Below, one piece after another: positions 50,259 through 58,160 of a stretch of 64,000 nt of DNA. The position numbers and the translations under genes were made by a program. The stretch's first letter is position 1. Each line of letters starts with the position of its first letter. Origin of the DNA: Gordonia namibiensis NBRC 108229 (GTDB lineage: Bacteria > Actinomycetota > Actinomycetes > Mycobacteriales > Mycobacteriaceae). The stretch is from the NCBI RefSeq assembly GCF_000298235.1, contig NZ_BAHE01000015.1:62001-126000 (forward strand). Reading direction: 5' to 3'. The notes beneath the pieces were generated by a model. That model was given only the letters and a program-made list of their open reading frames with translations. It ran no database searches and was not told the origin of the DNA.

Positions 50259-50940
50259 GTAGCACGGACTCAAGTTACCAAGCGTGCTTGGTGGGCTGTG
50301 GTCACCGCCTCGGCGATTGAACGCGAGTCAGGTCGCCCGTACCGTCCACGTGCTGCCATTGGAGGGCCATTCTCCCCGGGCTATCTACCGTGCGGGGGAA
50401 GGCTTTGGCGCATCAGTGTGTCGGTCGTTTCTCCTGGCCGCGATTTCGCAGGCGCACAACGCTTTTGCCTCTATGCGGCGTGCTCCGCGTGGGTGCTTGC
50501 CGCCCGTGCTGGGAAGTGTTGGAGTGGGGGCTCGGTCCTTCTCTTCCGGATCGGGCTTGGCCCTCCGAACTTCCGTACCACTGTTGTACACCGTGATCGC
50601 GGTCACATCAAGTGATTCGGGTCCAAATGTCGAACGACTTCCCCGAATCGACGGGAAGTGCTGCGGGACAAAGTATCCGCGGATCTGGAGGGTGTCGGGA
50701 AGCTGTCGATGCACTGCGGCCTGCGTGTCGCGAGGCGGGTTCCGGCATCCTGTCGAGTCCTGGGTTCGTCATGACGATCTGCCCCTGGCGCCGTCCGTAG
50801 GCCCGAGGCGGCGAACCCTTATGTCCGAGATTTACCAACCGCAATTTTCCTTGCGGAAATGCGCCTGCTGGGATGTTGCCTATCGGGCTCCGGGGCTATC
50901 CTGAGATCAGAACGGACATTTGCGAAAAACGATTGTTGTA
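50259..50940. other. 682-bp gap without a convincing gene; possible Ms1-type RNA region
   Basis: No frame in this stretch has actinobacterial coding character: the open frames are short, lack ribosome sites and have poor codon use. GC is lower than in neighbours. In M. tuberculosis the abundant RNA MTS2823 (Ms1 in M. smegmatis) lies between Rv3662c and the 6C RNA locus, so a homologue could be here. I see a CCGCAA/TTGCGG hairpin at 50839-50856 but no definite RNA boundaries. The gene between these RNAs in M. tuberculosis (Rv3661) is absent. Confidence 0.35.
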
Positions 50941-50941
50941 C

Positions 50942-50971
50942 TTGCAAAGAATCCGGGGCCGTGTGTATAGT
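50942..50971 (+). promoter_or_regulatory. Promoter of the 6C RNA
   Basis: TTGCAA, an 18-bp spacer and TATAGT form a sigma-A type promoter. Transcription would start near 50978, directly before the first conserved hairpin. Confidence 0.65.
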
Positions 50972-50977
50972 CGTCGG

Positions 50978-51072
50978 TACCCGGTTCTGATACCGGCGCC
51001 TTTCAGCCCGACCCCCCGGGGCTGAAACGCGACAACCCCGGCCTCCTCCCCCCCTGGCCGGGGTTGTCTTCT
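50978..51072 (+). ncRNA. 6C small RNA
   Basis: About 95 nt with two stem-loops whose loops contain a run of at least six C, the definition of the actinobacterial 6C family. TTTCAGCCC/GGGCTGAAA at 51001-51027 loops GACCCCCCG, and GACAACCCCGGCC/GGCCGGGGTTGTC at 51031-51068 loops TCCTCCCCCCCT. A short CCGGT/ACCGG hairpin lies at the 5' end. In M. tuberculosis the 6C RNA (B11) is next to Rv3660c (ssd), exactly the position here. It acts in trans by its C-rich loops on mRNA ribosome sites. Confidence 0.88.
51031..51068 (+). terminator. Terminal hairpin of the 6C RNA
   Basis: A perfect 13-bp stem with a C-rich loop followed by TTCTATCT. It is both the second 6C hairpin and the likely terminator. 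Confidence 0.8.
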
Positions 51073-51228
51073 ATCTAAGGGTCGTTTCGTTCCAGGATTC
51101 CCCTCACCACAGTCAGTTGTAGTCTGCGCTGTCGTCGTCTTGTGGATTCCTTCCACAGCCCCCCGAGGATCTCCACAGAGTCGGCTGCCGGCCTCGTGCG
51201 GGTCTTTCTCCACCTCATCATCGACTCC

Positions 51229-52287
51229 ATGCCCGATGATCTGCTCGTTCTCGTCGACCCGGAGCTGTACGACGACGTCGCCCGTTGCGCCGCTGCTGCC
51301 GGTTATCGAACGGTCGCAGGCCGACCCGACGACTGCCGCCGCGAATGGCTGACCACCCGCGCCGTGGTGGCCGATCCGGCGGCGATCGCCGTTCTCTCGC
51401 TGATACATCCGCCGCGTCGCGAGGGTCTGATCCTCGTCAGTGCGGAGGAGCCGCACACCGACACCTGGCGGATGGCGATGGATCTGGGGGCCACCGACGC
51501 GGCCGTGTTGCCGTCAGATGAGAAGCGCCTGGTCCGTACGCTGACCGAGGTCCGCGTACCGCGGCGCCGGCCTGCGGGTGTCCTCGCGGTCATCGGCGCA
51601 CACGGCGGAGTCGGCGCATCGACGCTGGCCGCTGCGGTGGCTCTCACCAGCGTCGGGAACGGCTCGGCCACCCTGCTCCTCGATCTCGACGACGTCGCGC
51701 CCGGTGCCGACCTCCTGCTCGGGATCGAGCAACGCCCGGGATTGCGATGGCAGGACCTGTCCCTGGACGGTGGAGTCGTCGGCGGCACGGCGCTGCACCA
51801 CGCGCTGCCCCGTGCGGAGGGCGGTCTCGCGGTGCTGACCTCGGAACGCCTCCCGGCGCGGGGCCCGGGTGCGGACGCGGTCGCCGCGGTCATCGACGCG
51901 GGTCGGACGCACGGAGATCTCGTGGTGGTCGATCTCCCGCGCGCCGACACCCAGGTCGTCCGCACGGCGATCGCGTCGGCGGATCTCGTCGTGCTGGTCT
52001 CGGCTCCCTCGGTCGGTGGCTGCGCTGCGGCGCGCCGAGTCGTCGGCCGGCTCATCGGTGACGAGGTCTCCGTCGAACTCGTGGTCCGGGGTCCGTCACC
52101 AGGTGGTCTGCGACCCGCCCAGGTCGCCGACGCGATCGGGGTCCCCCTGATCGCCGCATACCGACCTGACCCCCGCCTTCCGGTCCGGCTGGAAGGCGGA
52201 CCGCTCCGTGTCCGACCCCGCAGTCCACTCGGACGCGCGGCTCGAGCGGTGCACTCGAGGGTGGTCGGGCAGGGGAGGGCGGCGTGA
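51229..52287 (+). CDS. ssd: Ssd / CpaE-like septum-site protein
   Basis: A 352-residue MinD/CpaE-like protein. An N-terminal receiver-like domain (about 1-110) precedes a ParA-type ATPase-like domain. The P-loop position reads GAHGGVGASTLAAAVAL, a deviant form with Ala in place of the catalytic Lys, as expected for Ssd-type members. LLLDLDDVAPGADLLLG and VVVDLPRADTQVVRTAI are Switch and Walker B-like. It corresponds to Rv3660c, upstream of the tad/flp pilus cluster. The ATG at 51229 is tentative. It overlaps tadA by GTGA. Confidence 0.88.
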   Translation: MPDDLLVLVDPELYDDVARCAAAAGYRTVAGRPDDCRREWLTTRAVVADPAAIAVLSLIHPPRREGLILVSAEEPHTDTWRMAMDLGATDAAVLPSDEKRLVRTLTEVRVPRRRPAGVLAVIGAHGGVGASTLAAAVALTSVGNGSATLLLDLDDVAPGADLLLGIEQRPGLRWQDLSLDGGVVGGTALHHALPRAEGGLAVLTSERLPARGPGADAVAAVIDAGRTHGDLVVVDLPRADTQVVRTAIASADLVVLVSAPSVGGCAAARRVVGRLIGDEVSVELVVRGPSPGGLRPAQVADAIGVPLIAAYRPDPRLPVRLEGGPLRVRPRSPLGRAARAVHSRVVGQGRAA

Positions 52288-52906
52288 CGCCCGGTCGAAC
52301 CGACGACGAGCTGCTCGAACGCGTCCGTTCCCGCCTGGCCGCAGATGCCGCGGAGCCGAGCCCGGCGGTAATCGCCGAAGCGATTCGCGCCGAGGCCGGC
52401 GGTGTCCTGGGCGACACCGATCTCCTTGCGGCACTCCGATTCCTCCAAACCGAGCTCACCGGCGCCGGGAAGCTGGAGGCGCTACTCGCCGAGCCCGACA
52501 TCGCCGACATCCTCGTCGCCGGCCCCGATGACGTGTGGGTGGACCGCGGACACGGACTCGAGCCGACGACGATCCGCTTTCCCGACGAGGCATCGGTCCG
52601 GCGGCTGGCGGGACGCCTCGCGCTGAGCGCCGGGCGCCGTCTCGACGACGCGCAACCGTGGGTCGACGGTCAGCTGTCCGACGTCGGCCGGCGCGGGTAC
52701 ACGGTGCGACTCCACGCGATCATCCCGCCACTCGCCGCAGACGGCACCTGTATCTCGTTGCGGGTGCTGCGTTCGGCGTCGAAGGACCTGCCGAGCCTGA
52801 TCGCCGGCGGTGCCATCCCCGCCGAGGTGGTCGGGACCATCGGTGACATCCTCCGACACCGCTTCTCCTTTCTGGTGATCGGCGGCACGGGTTCCGGGAA
52901 GACGAC
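52284..52906 (+). pseudogene. tadA: tadA/cpaF secretion ATPase, 5' fragment
   Basis: About 207 codons of the TadA/CpaF ATPase that powers tad/flp pilus assembly. The N-terminal helical region, EPDIADILVAGPDDVWVDRGHGLE and LHAIIPPLAADGTCISLRVLR are typical. The frame is cut inside Walker A after GGTGSGKTT at the 9-bp repeat GAAGACGAC. Beyond this the reading runs into foreign DNA. The 3' fragment lies 6.1 kb away at 59040. The protein cannot be functional. Confidence 0.93.
52898..52906 (+). repeat. Left copy of the 9-bp direct repeat GAAGACGAC
   Basis: This sequence is the Walker A Lys-Thr-Thr codon region of tadA. An identical copy lies at 59040-59048, and joining the outer flanks through one copy restores tadA exactly (TGSGKTTLLNALIG). 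It is a target duplication or attachment core. Confidence 0.85.
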
Positions 52907-52945
52907 ATATGAATCACAACACATCGACCGAGAGGAGAAACGCTC

Positions 52946-53326
52946 ATGCGAGACGAGTTCGCTTGCCCCTGTGGACGCCCTGATCACGAGCACACCACGA
53001 ACACAGGATGGCTGTGCCCCGCTGCACGAGAATGTTTGTGCGGGTACGAGTTTCATGACCATTGGCGGGATGACTATGGTGATCCAGTGTGTCCGGTGCT
53101 CGGGCAGGCCGATCACGTCGCGGTGCCTGTGTCGGGCGGTATGGCGTTGCTCGCCGGTCACTACGTCGCCGAAGAGGGGCCCAGAGTGATCCTTGCGACG
53201 CCGAAGGGGGCAGTGCGTGGGGGAGGTGAAGGTTTCCATGAGTTGACCGAGCGGCAGGCCCTTGGCCTCGTATCCGTGATCGAGGCGCAACTGAACGCTG
53301 CGAGGGGTGGTGAACAGCGCCCGTAA
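52946..53326 (+). CDS. Cys-rich protein of unknown function
   Basis: A 126-residue protein with several Cys and His in the first half (FACPCGRPDHEH, WLCPAARECLCGYEFHDH, DPVCPVLGQADH) that could bind zinc, followed by a smaller globular part. GAGAGGAG lies about 10 bases before the ATG. It is the first gene of the insert, and I do not recognise a family. Confidence 0.6.
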   Translation: MRDEFACPCGRPDHEHTTNTGWLCPAARECLCGYEFHDHWRDDYGDPVCPVLGQADHVAVPVSGGMALLAGHYVAEEGPRVILATPKGAVRGGGEGFHELTERQALGLVSVIEAQLNAARGGEQRP

Positions 53327-53455
53327 ACCACTTGGGGATGGCGCTGAAGCGTTTGCTCCACGGATCGATCCACAGGTCTTCCGCGTCTGATCTGCAATCT
53401 TCCTAAGACTTGTCGCGGATGCACTGAGGTGTCCAGAGGCTCCCCTAGACTGAAC

Positions 53456-53482
53456 GGACCGGGCCCACATGGGGCCCGGTCC
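53456..53482 (+). terminator. Perfect hairpin in the gap before the toxin gene
   Basis: GGACCGGGCCC and its complement form an 11-12 bp stem around a 4-5 nt loop. It isolates the first gene of the insert from the toxin-antitoxin operon. Apart from this and the operator at 53695, the gap 53327-53720 shows nothing. Confidence 0.75.
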
Positions 53483-53694
53483 GGTGTAACAGCACACACT
53501 CTGGACCCAGCAAGGCCTATGCGCGTGCTATTGGTTTGTCTCTGGCAGGACAGGTCCGATCGTAGGTGAAACCGTAACTGTTCGCGAAGTTTCGGTCTCT
53601 TTGCGGTGGTCAGCGGGGTTCAGGGTCCGATGAAGAAAGCACCGAGCCGTTTACCGCTTTGGAGGTACTGCTGCGCATGGGATCGGGACGTAAG

Positions 53695-53713
53695 TGTTAC
53701 CGGATGGGTAACA
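53695..53713. promoter_or_regulatory. Operator before the higB-type gene
   Basis: TGTTACC-GGATG-GGTAACA is a perfect 7-bp inverted repeat with a 5-nt spacer, ending 8 bp before the toxin start. It is a good site for autorepression by the XRE antitoxin. Confidence 0.65.
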
Positions 53714-53720
53714 GGCGCCG

Positions 53721-54047
53721 ATGATAGTGCGATACGGTAGTGGCAAGGACAGGAAACTTGCATCGGATATGAAGCTTGCTCGTCGCGATCTTGGGGATCA
53801 GCAAGCCAAAGGATTAGCGAAGCGCATCAAGCAGTTGGAATCTGCGGACACGCTGGGGGACGTGTTTCCGCCGGCGCCAGGTAAGTGGCACTGGCTCACC
53901 GGCGATCGTGCAGGGCAAGCGGCGGGCACGATCAAAGACGGACTGCGGCTGATCATCGAGCCGAATAACGGCGAGGAGAATCCTCCTCGTGACGCAACGG
54001 TGGTGACAGTCGTCGAGGTGAGCGAACACTACGAGAAGAGGAGATAG
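53721..54047 (+). CDS. HigB-like RelE-fold toxin
   Basis: A 108-residue toxin of the RelE/HigB group: ARRDLGDQQAKGLAKRIKQLESADTLGDV, then PPAPGKWHWLTGDRAGQAAGTIKDGLRLIIEP and the C-terminal VTVVEVSEHYEKR, which is the usual HigB end with the catalytic His/Tyr region. It probably cleaves ribosome-bound mRNA. It ends 3 bp before the antitoxin gene, and an inverted repeat covers its promoter. The ribosome site is weak. Confidence 0.85.
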   Translation: MIVRYGSGKDRKLASDMKLARRDLGDQQAKGLAKRIKQLESADTLGDVFPPAPGKWHWLTGDRAGQAAGTIKDGLRLIIEPNNGEENPPRDATVVTVVEVSEHYEKRR

Positions 54048-54050
54048 CCA

Positions 54051-55115
54051 ATGGCGACGAACTACGCGGTTCCAACCGGGGAGTTCATTGCTGAGTGGCT
54101 GGAAGAGAACGAGATGAGGCCCGCCGAGCTTGCACGGCGAGCAGGGGTTTCACGCAAGCACATCAGCGAGTTGATTCACGGTAAGGCGACGCTCTCGTTT
54201 GACGTCGCCGAAAGCTTGGAAATCGTGACACGCGTTCCCGCTCGTATCTGGATGAACTACGAGAGTCAGTATCGGGCGGATGTCGCGAGACTCCAACGCG
54301 ACGAAGCGATCGGTGCACGGTTCGGCGACATCGGGAAGTTCCCACTCGACTACCTACGACGCATCGGGGCGGTTACTGCGGACTGGGATGACCGTGGTGG
54401 AGTCGGCCGACAAGTGCTTTCGTTCTTTGGCGTCAGCGACATCGATACCCTACTCGCCCAGCCTCAGCGGGTCCTTGCGTCGTTCAGGCAATCGGCCGCG
54501 TACGAGGTCGACTCCTTCTCCGTCGCAACCTGGATCCAGGCTGGATGTCATGAAGCGAAGTCGCGCAATCTTCCGAAGTACGATCCTGATGCGCTTCGCG
54601 CGATGCTGCCCGAACTTCGAGCCCTTACGGTCAAGAGCGTCGACGTGTTTTCGCGCGAGATGGTCGAGCTTCCGGCGAAAGCTGGTGTTGTTGTGGTCTT
54701 GGATGCAGGTCCAATGGGCACTCGCTGTTCGGGAGTCACGCACTGGGTTCAGAAGAGGCCAGTCGTTCAACTCACCGACCGAGGTAAGAAGAACGATGCT
54801 TTGTGGTTTACGTACTTTCATGAGCTCGGCCACGTCTTGCTGCATCCGCAGAACGAGACCTTCATCGAGAGCGGTGCGTCGCCGGGAACTGTCAACGCCC
54901 GAGAGGATGAGGCGGATCGTTTCGCTCGGGATCTCCTGATTCCACCGGCCGACTGGGAACACCGCCCGCGCGGGAAGAACCTCGCTGCGGTCGAACGGTA
55001 TGCGCGACAACTAGGTATCCATCCTGGGGTTGTCATTGGTCGACTGCATCGGGAAACTGGCGACTACAAGTGGGGCCACGGGCTGAAGCAAACGTTGCAT
55101 ATTGTGGATGACTAG
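54051..55115 (+). CDS. XRE-family HigA-type antitoxin fused to ImmA/IrrE metallopeptidase
   Basis: A 354-residue protein. Residues about 10-75 form a HigA-like HTH (MRPAELARRAGVSRKHISELIHGKATLSFDVAESLEIV). The C-terminal half (about 200-340) is an ImmA/IrrE (DUF955) zinc peptidase with the HELGH motif in FTYFHELGHVLLHPQNE and the downstream Glu ligand in AREDEADRFARDLLIP. It may neutralise the toxin and also act as a protease switch on repressors. It is found on mobile elements, where ImmA-type proteins sense DNA damage. Confidence 0.9.
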   Translation: MATNYAVPTGEFIAEWLEENEMRPAELARRAGVSRKHISELIHGKATLSFDVAESLEIVTRVPARIWMNYESQYRADVARLQRDEAIGARFGDIGKFPLDYLRRIGAVTADWDDRGGVGRQVLSFFGVSDIDTLLAQPQRVLASFRQSAAYEVDSFSVATWIQAGCHEAKSRNLPKYDPDALRAMLPELRALTVKSVDVFSREMVELPAKAGVVVVLDAGPMGTRCSGVTHWVQKRPVVQLTDRGKKNDALWFTYFHELGHVLLHPQNETFIESGASPGTVNAREDEADRFARDLLIPPADWEHRPRGKNLAAVERYARQLGIHPGVVIGRLHRETGDYKWGHGLKQTLHIVDD

Positions 55116-55322
55116 TCGCCAGTATTCCGCCCTTTCGGTCAATCCGAAGGCTGGCCTTGGCGCCCCGATGTAGCGGGTGGCCTCAGTCTGGTGTATCGCA
55201 CGGTCGGCTAAGTCAGGCCCCCGAGAACGCTTCCACGCGAACGTATTTGGCGCGGTACGAGATCGGCCGGGACAACTCGAGTAGTTAGAACGGAATCAGG
55301 TAGGATGCTAATTCACCAGCTC

Positions 55323-56054
55323 TTAGCCGGCCTCGGCCTCAACTAGTTTCAAGACGACGGCGTTTAGCGCGCGGCCTATCGAGACGCCATGCTCCGTGGC
55401 ATACGCGTGTGCTCCAGACTGAATACGATCACACACCTCATCGAGACTCTCGTCTCTCGAGGAATACTTGAGTTTAACTGCTTTTCTTCCTGCAGCGCGT
55501 AGGTTCAAGCGTGTTAGATTCGATAGAAATTGTGGATACTCCCGCAATAGCTGGCCGTACACAAGCCATCGCGATTTGTAGAGGGCAGTGATTGGCACCG
55601 CCCGCATTTCTTGAGGCCTTCCGGCGCGCATGAAAAGTCTTCGTGTCACGGTAGATGACATCATTAATGGTAGGGCACAAATTATTATCGCTGTACCCAG
55701 CGCTGCAGTGACAATGGCGACTCGGCCAAGCCATAGGATGCCGGTAAAGTAGCTAAGGGCTAGGCACGCCAGCGAGACCGGAAGACTCGTGGCTAGAGCG
55801 AGCACACTTGCTGTCACCCATTTAAACGCTGGGAACTGGATCCTCGCCGAGATCGTGCGGACGTTTCGTTTTACTTCCCGCTCGATTACTTCTCGACCTG
55901 GCGTGTCTGCAGGAAGCAAACTCAATAGTTCGGCAAGAGCTTTTGTTCGGTAGTGCAAAGGGCGCTCAGTGCCGAGCTTGGAGATCGTAGGTATCGCGCC
56001 CAGTAAGCCCACAGCCATGAGGACGAAGATCGAGGCAGTCTGATACCAAGGCAT
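55323..56054 (-). CDS. Membrane protein of unknown function in the insert
   Basis: A 243-residue protein with an N-terminal helix (ASIFVLMAVGLLGAIP), a charged cytoplasmic stretch and a second helix pair (WVTASVLALATSLPVSLACLALSY, VAIVTAALGTAIIICALPLM). The C-terminal half is soluble and basic. Its GC (about 50 per cent) is well below that of neighbours, a sign of transfer. No family is recognised. The ATG at 56054 has a weak ribosome site. Confidence 0.6.
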   Translation of the reverse strand: MPWYQTASIFVLMAVGLLGAIPTISKLGTERPLHYRTKALAELLSLLPADTPGREVIEREVKRNVRTISARIQFPAFKWVTASVLALATSLPVSLACLALSYFTGILWLGRVAIVTAALGTAIIICALPLMMSSTVTRRLFMRAGRPQEMRAVPITALYKSRWLVYGQLLREYPQFLSNLTRLNLRAAGRKAVKLKYSSRDESLDEVCDRIQSGAHAYATEHGVSIGRALNAVVLKLVEAEAG

Positions 56055-56105
56055 TCGCCAATCGTAGGTTCAGACGCTTTGCAGCGCGTGCTAGCGCGGC
56101 GCAAG

Positions 56106-56306
56106 TCATGCCATCGCGGCGGCGTCCTGGGACTTGAGCACGGTTCGCACTGTCGACGCGTACCAAGTGGTGCCGCCGCGCACAGTGGGAATACCGGCCT
56201 CGGTTAACTCCGCTGCGATCGTTCGGAGGCTCAAGCCGCGTGCCTTAGCTTCGACTATCCGCGTTGTGACCTCGGCCGGCGTTTCGCTTGGTCGTCCCAG
56301 GCGCAC
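56106..56306 (-). pseudogene. C-terminal HTH fragment of a serine resolvase/recombinase
   Basis: About 66 codons read RLGRPSETPAEVTTRIVEAKARGLSLRTIAAELTEAGIPTVRGGTTWYASTVRTVLKS. This is the typical C-terminal HTH of small serine recombinases (GRP start, SLxxIAxxLxxxGIPTxRGGxxWxxSTVRxVL). A stop codon (TAG) precedes it in frame, and no catalytic N-terminal domain with the Ser nucleophile is nearby. It is a remnant. Confidence 0.75.
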
Positions 56307-56597
56307 GCCCTGGAACTAGAGGGTGTCGTCCAATCAAATGAAACCCCTGCGACTCAGTACGATTCGCGCATGGCGTGGCATCACTTGTGTGGGAGTCCAG
56401 TGGAGAAGAAGGCCGTTGTGCAGCCGGTAGGGCGCCCGCCCGTAATTCGGTACCGGTGTGCGGCGCAGTGCAAAGGTCGATCTACCAGCTGGGTCTTGGA
56501 AGACGAGTTGGATGCCCCCAATTTTTACTGGTCCGAGGACGACTGACTCTCGTTCTCGTTTAGCGCCAGCAAATTCATATAAGAAAGAGGAGAAATC

Positions 56598-56990
56598 ATG
56601 ACCAGGATTGTCCGAGCAGTAGTTGCTTCGACTGCTGTTGTGGCCGCAGCCCTCAGCGCTGGCGCCGGGGCGGCCCAGGCCGACTACGCGGCAAACGGAG
56701 ATCAGATGCATTACGTGCTGCGCTCCAACGTGAAGGGCATCGACTACTTGAGCTGGTACGACGGGCGTGGTGTACATCAGACCCGGAGTGATCAGTTGTT
56801 CAAGCACGAGACACCCAAGTGGTGGTTCGCCAAGTGGACCTACACATCTCGCGGGGCGAACTATGCCGCCATTAGTGCTTCGTCCGAGGGGAAAAGCAAC
56901 AGCACGTGGATCGAGTGTGAGGTGTGGGTTAACGGGGTTAAGGTCGAGCACGAGGCGTCGCAGGGGCCCTACGCGTCTGTCTACTGCTGA
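56598..56990 (+). CDS. Secreted MmpS-like small protein
   Basis: A 130-residue exported protein. A signal peptide (VRAVVASTAVVAAALSAGAGAAQA) precedes a beta-rich domain: VLRSNVKGIDYLSWYDGRGV, WWFAKWTYTSRGANYAAISASSEG, WIECEVWVNGVKVEHEASQGPYASVYC. The order of strands, with C-x-V-x-VNG and a final Cys, resembles the extracellular domain of mycobacterial MmpS proteins, but without the membrane helix anchor. AGAGGAG lies before the ATG. It starts a two-gene unit with the lipoprotein-like gene 2 bp downstream. Confidence 0.8.
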   Translation: MTRIVRAVVASTAVVAAALSAGAGAAQADYAANGDQMHYVLRSNVKGIDYLSWYDGRGVHQTRSDQLFKHETPKWWFAKWTYTSRGANYAAISASSEGKSNSTWIECEVWVNGVKVEHEASQGPYASVYC

Positions 56991-57634
56991 CGATGTTCAC
57001 TCGCGCAAGCCTTCGCTTTGCTGCCTGCGTCACGATAGTTCTTGGCGCCGCAGCGTGCGGGGGACCGGACGATGCAGAGGATCGTGCTCCTACGGACGAT
57101 GAGCTCGCGGCGCAGATCGAGGCCGCCTACGCCCCCGCTAAGGCTTGCTGGAACTCGTTCCGCGATCCGGCGTGTCCGGATGTGATGGAAACGATCTGGC
57201 AAGATCTGCAGGCGCCCTACAAGGAACTGCAGCGGCAGGGGAATCGCGAAGAGTCGGTTAGAGAAATCGCCAAGGTGCATGCGGGCTGGGACGAGTGGTT
57301 GGAACTCTGCATGGACGATGCGAGTGCGATCCGCCAGGGAATGTGGTGCCTTGAAGAGAGGCCGGGGTCCCGCGATCTCGCCCCCGCGATCAGTCTCGTT
57401 CGATCTGGTAAGTAAGTTCTGGGATCGCCCGCGAGTAGTTGGCCGGTTCAGCCTCTTATAGCTGTGGCGGCGGCATCCAAGCTCGGCGCGGTCCAAGCCG
57501 AGGGCACGGGCAGTCTTCGTCTGGCTCAGTCCAGCCGCGTTGAGATGACGGATCTCGGGCTCGTCGCCGTCTCTCGGCACGCGCGCGGACTGGTGGTGAG
57601 CGCTGGCGGCGCTCGACTCACCCGAGTCCGACAT
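56981..57634 (-). CDS. HTH protein, 3' part doubtful
   Basis: The ATG at 57634 overlaps the end of the upstream small gene. Residues about 25-65 (EIRHLNAAGLSQTKTARALGLDRAELGC) look like a helix-turn-helix. Beyond about residue 85 the frame is antisense to the lipoprotein-like gene and has no natural look. The real gene probably ended near 57400 before truncation, so only the first part is supported. Confidence 0.3.
   Translation of the reverse strand: MSDSGESSAASAHHQSARVPRDGDEPEIRHLNAAGLSQTKTARALGLDRAELGCRRHSYKRLNRPTTRGRSQNLLTRSNETDRGGEIAGPRPLFKAPHSLADRTRIVHAEFQPLVPARMHLGDFSNRLFAIPLPLQFLVGRLQILPDRFHHIRTRRIAERVPASLSGGVGGLDLRRELIVRRSTILCIVRSPARCGAKNYRDAGSKAKACASEHRQQ
56993..57415 (+). CDS. Lipoprotein-like exported protein
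   Basis: A 140-residue protein whose start carries a signal peptide with lipobox-like end VLGAAACGG, so Cys near residue 20 is probably lipidated. The mature part is helical and acidic with paired cysteines (ACWNSFRDPACPD and LCMDD). It is 2 bp after the MmpS-like gene, and the two may work together at the cell surface. Family not recognised. Confidence 0.75.
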   Translation: MFTRASLRFAACVTIVLGAAACGGPDDAEDRAPTDDELAAQIEAAYAPAKACWNSFRDPACPDVMETIWQDLQAPYKELQRQGNREESVREIAKVHAGWDEWLELCMDDASAIRQGMWCLEERPGSRDLAPAISLVRSGK

Positions 57635-57791
57635 GGTGCCCCCACTGCGCCTTACGGTTCCAGAACTCGTTTGCCAGCTCCCAGAACAGTGCGCGGGCGC
57701 CACCGTCGCCGTTGCGCTTAAAGCGGGTGTAGGCCTCGACGGTGGCATCTGTCGTCTCGCTCTGAAGCGCGAGGTACTCGTCTGTGGTCAC
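57618..57791 (-). CDS. Small protein of unknown function (57 residues)
   Basis: Starts with GTG in a GTGA overlap with the upstream gene and reads VTTDEYLALQSETTDATVEAYTRFKRNGDGGARALFWELANEFWNRKAQWG. It is helical and acidic at the front. Part of the overlapping cluster 57618-58464. Not recognised. Confidence 0.5.
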   Translation of the reverse strand: MTTDEYLALQSETTDATVEAYTRFKRNGDGGARALFWELANEFWNRKAQWGHHVGLG

Positions 57792-57979
57792 CGGCCCCAC
57801 CGCCCGCCGTGGACCTGGCGCAGGCCCTCACGGGCGACCGCGCGCTTGCGGTTGTCCTCGTCGAGTTCGGCGCGGCCCTTCGCGCTCTTGCGCTCCCGGA
57901 TCTCGTCAACGGCGCCCTCGGCGCCTCCTGGCGAGTGCGGGCCAACATCCGCCCGCCGAGATGGGACACTTCGTCTCAT
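57788..57979 (-). CDS. Small basic helical protein
   Basis: About 63 residues from an ATG at 57979, ending VDEIRERKSAKGRAELDEDNRKRAVAREGLRQVHGGRWGR. The last 40 residues look natural (charged helix), while the first part overlaps the upstream gene by 74 bp, so the start is unsure. It overlaps the next gene by GTGA. Confidence 0.4.
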   Translation of the reverse strand: MRRSVPSRRADVGPHSPGGAEGAVDEIRERKSAKGRAELDEDNRKRAVAREGLRQVHGGRWGR

Positions 57980-58160
57980 CGACAGAGACGCGCTCGGAGC
58001 GGCATGCGGGACACGTGTCGTCCCCGTCTCGGGGAGCGTCTTCGGGCGTCTCGTCGCGGATCTGGCCGGCGACCTGGCGCAAGCGGTGAGCCTCTTCGAT
58101 GTCTCCGGTGCGGCATGCACGCCGACGCAACCGCAGTTCATCGATGCCGACGTCACTCAC
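57906..58160 (-). CDS. Small zinc-ribbon-like protein
   Basis: 84 residues from a GTG at 58160. VSDVGIDELRLRRRACRTGDIEEAHRLRQVAGQIRDETPED is helical; TCPACRSERVSVDETKCP then supplies Cys spaced like half of a zinc ribbon, though a fourth Cys is uncertain. Its start overlaps the upstream stop (GTGAGTGA). Function unknown. Confidence 0.5.
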   Translation of the reverse strand: MSDVGIDELRLRRRACRTGDIEEAHRLRQVAGQIRDETPEDAPRDGDDTCPACRSERVSVDETKCPISAGGCWPALARRRRGRR

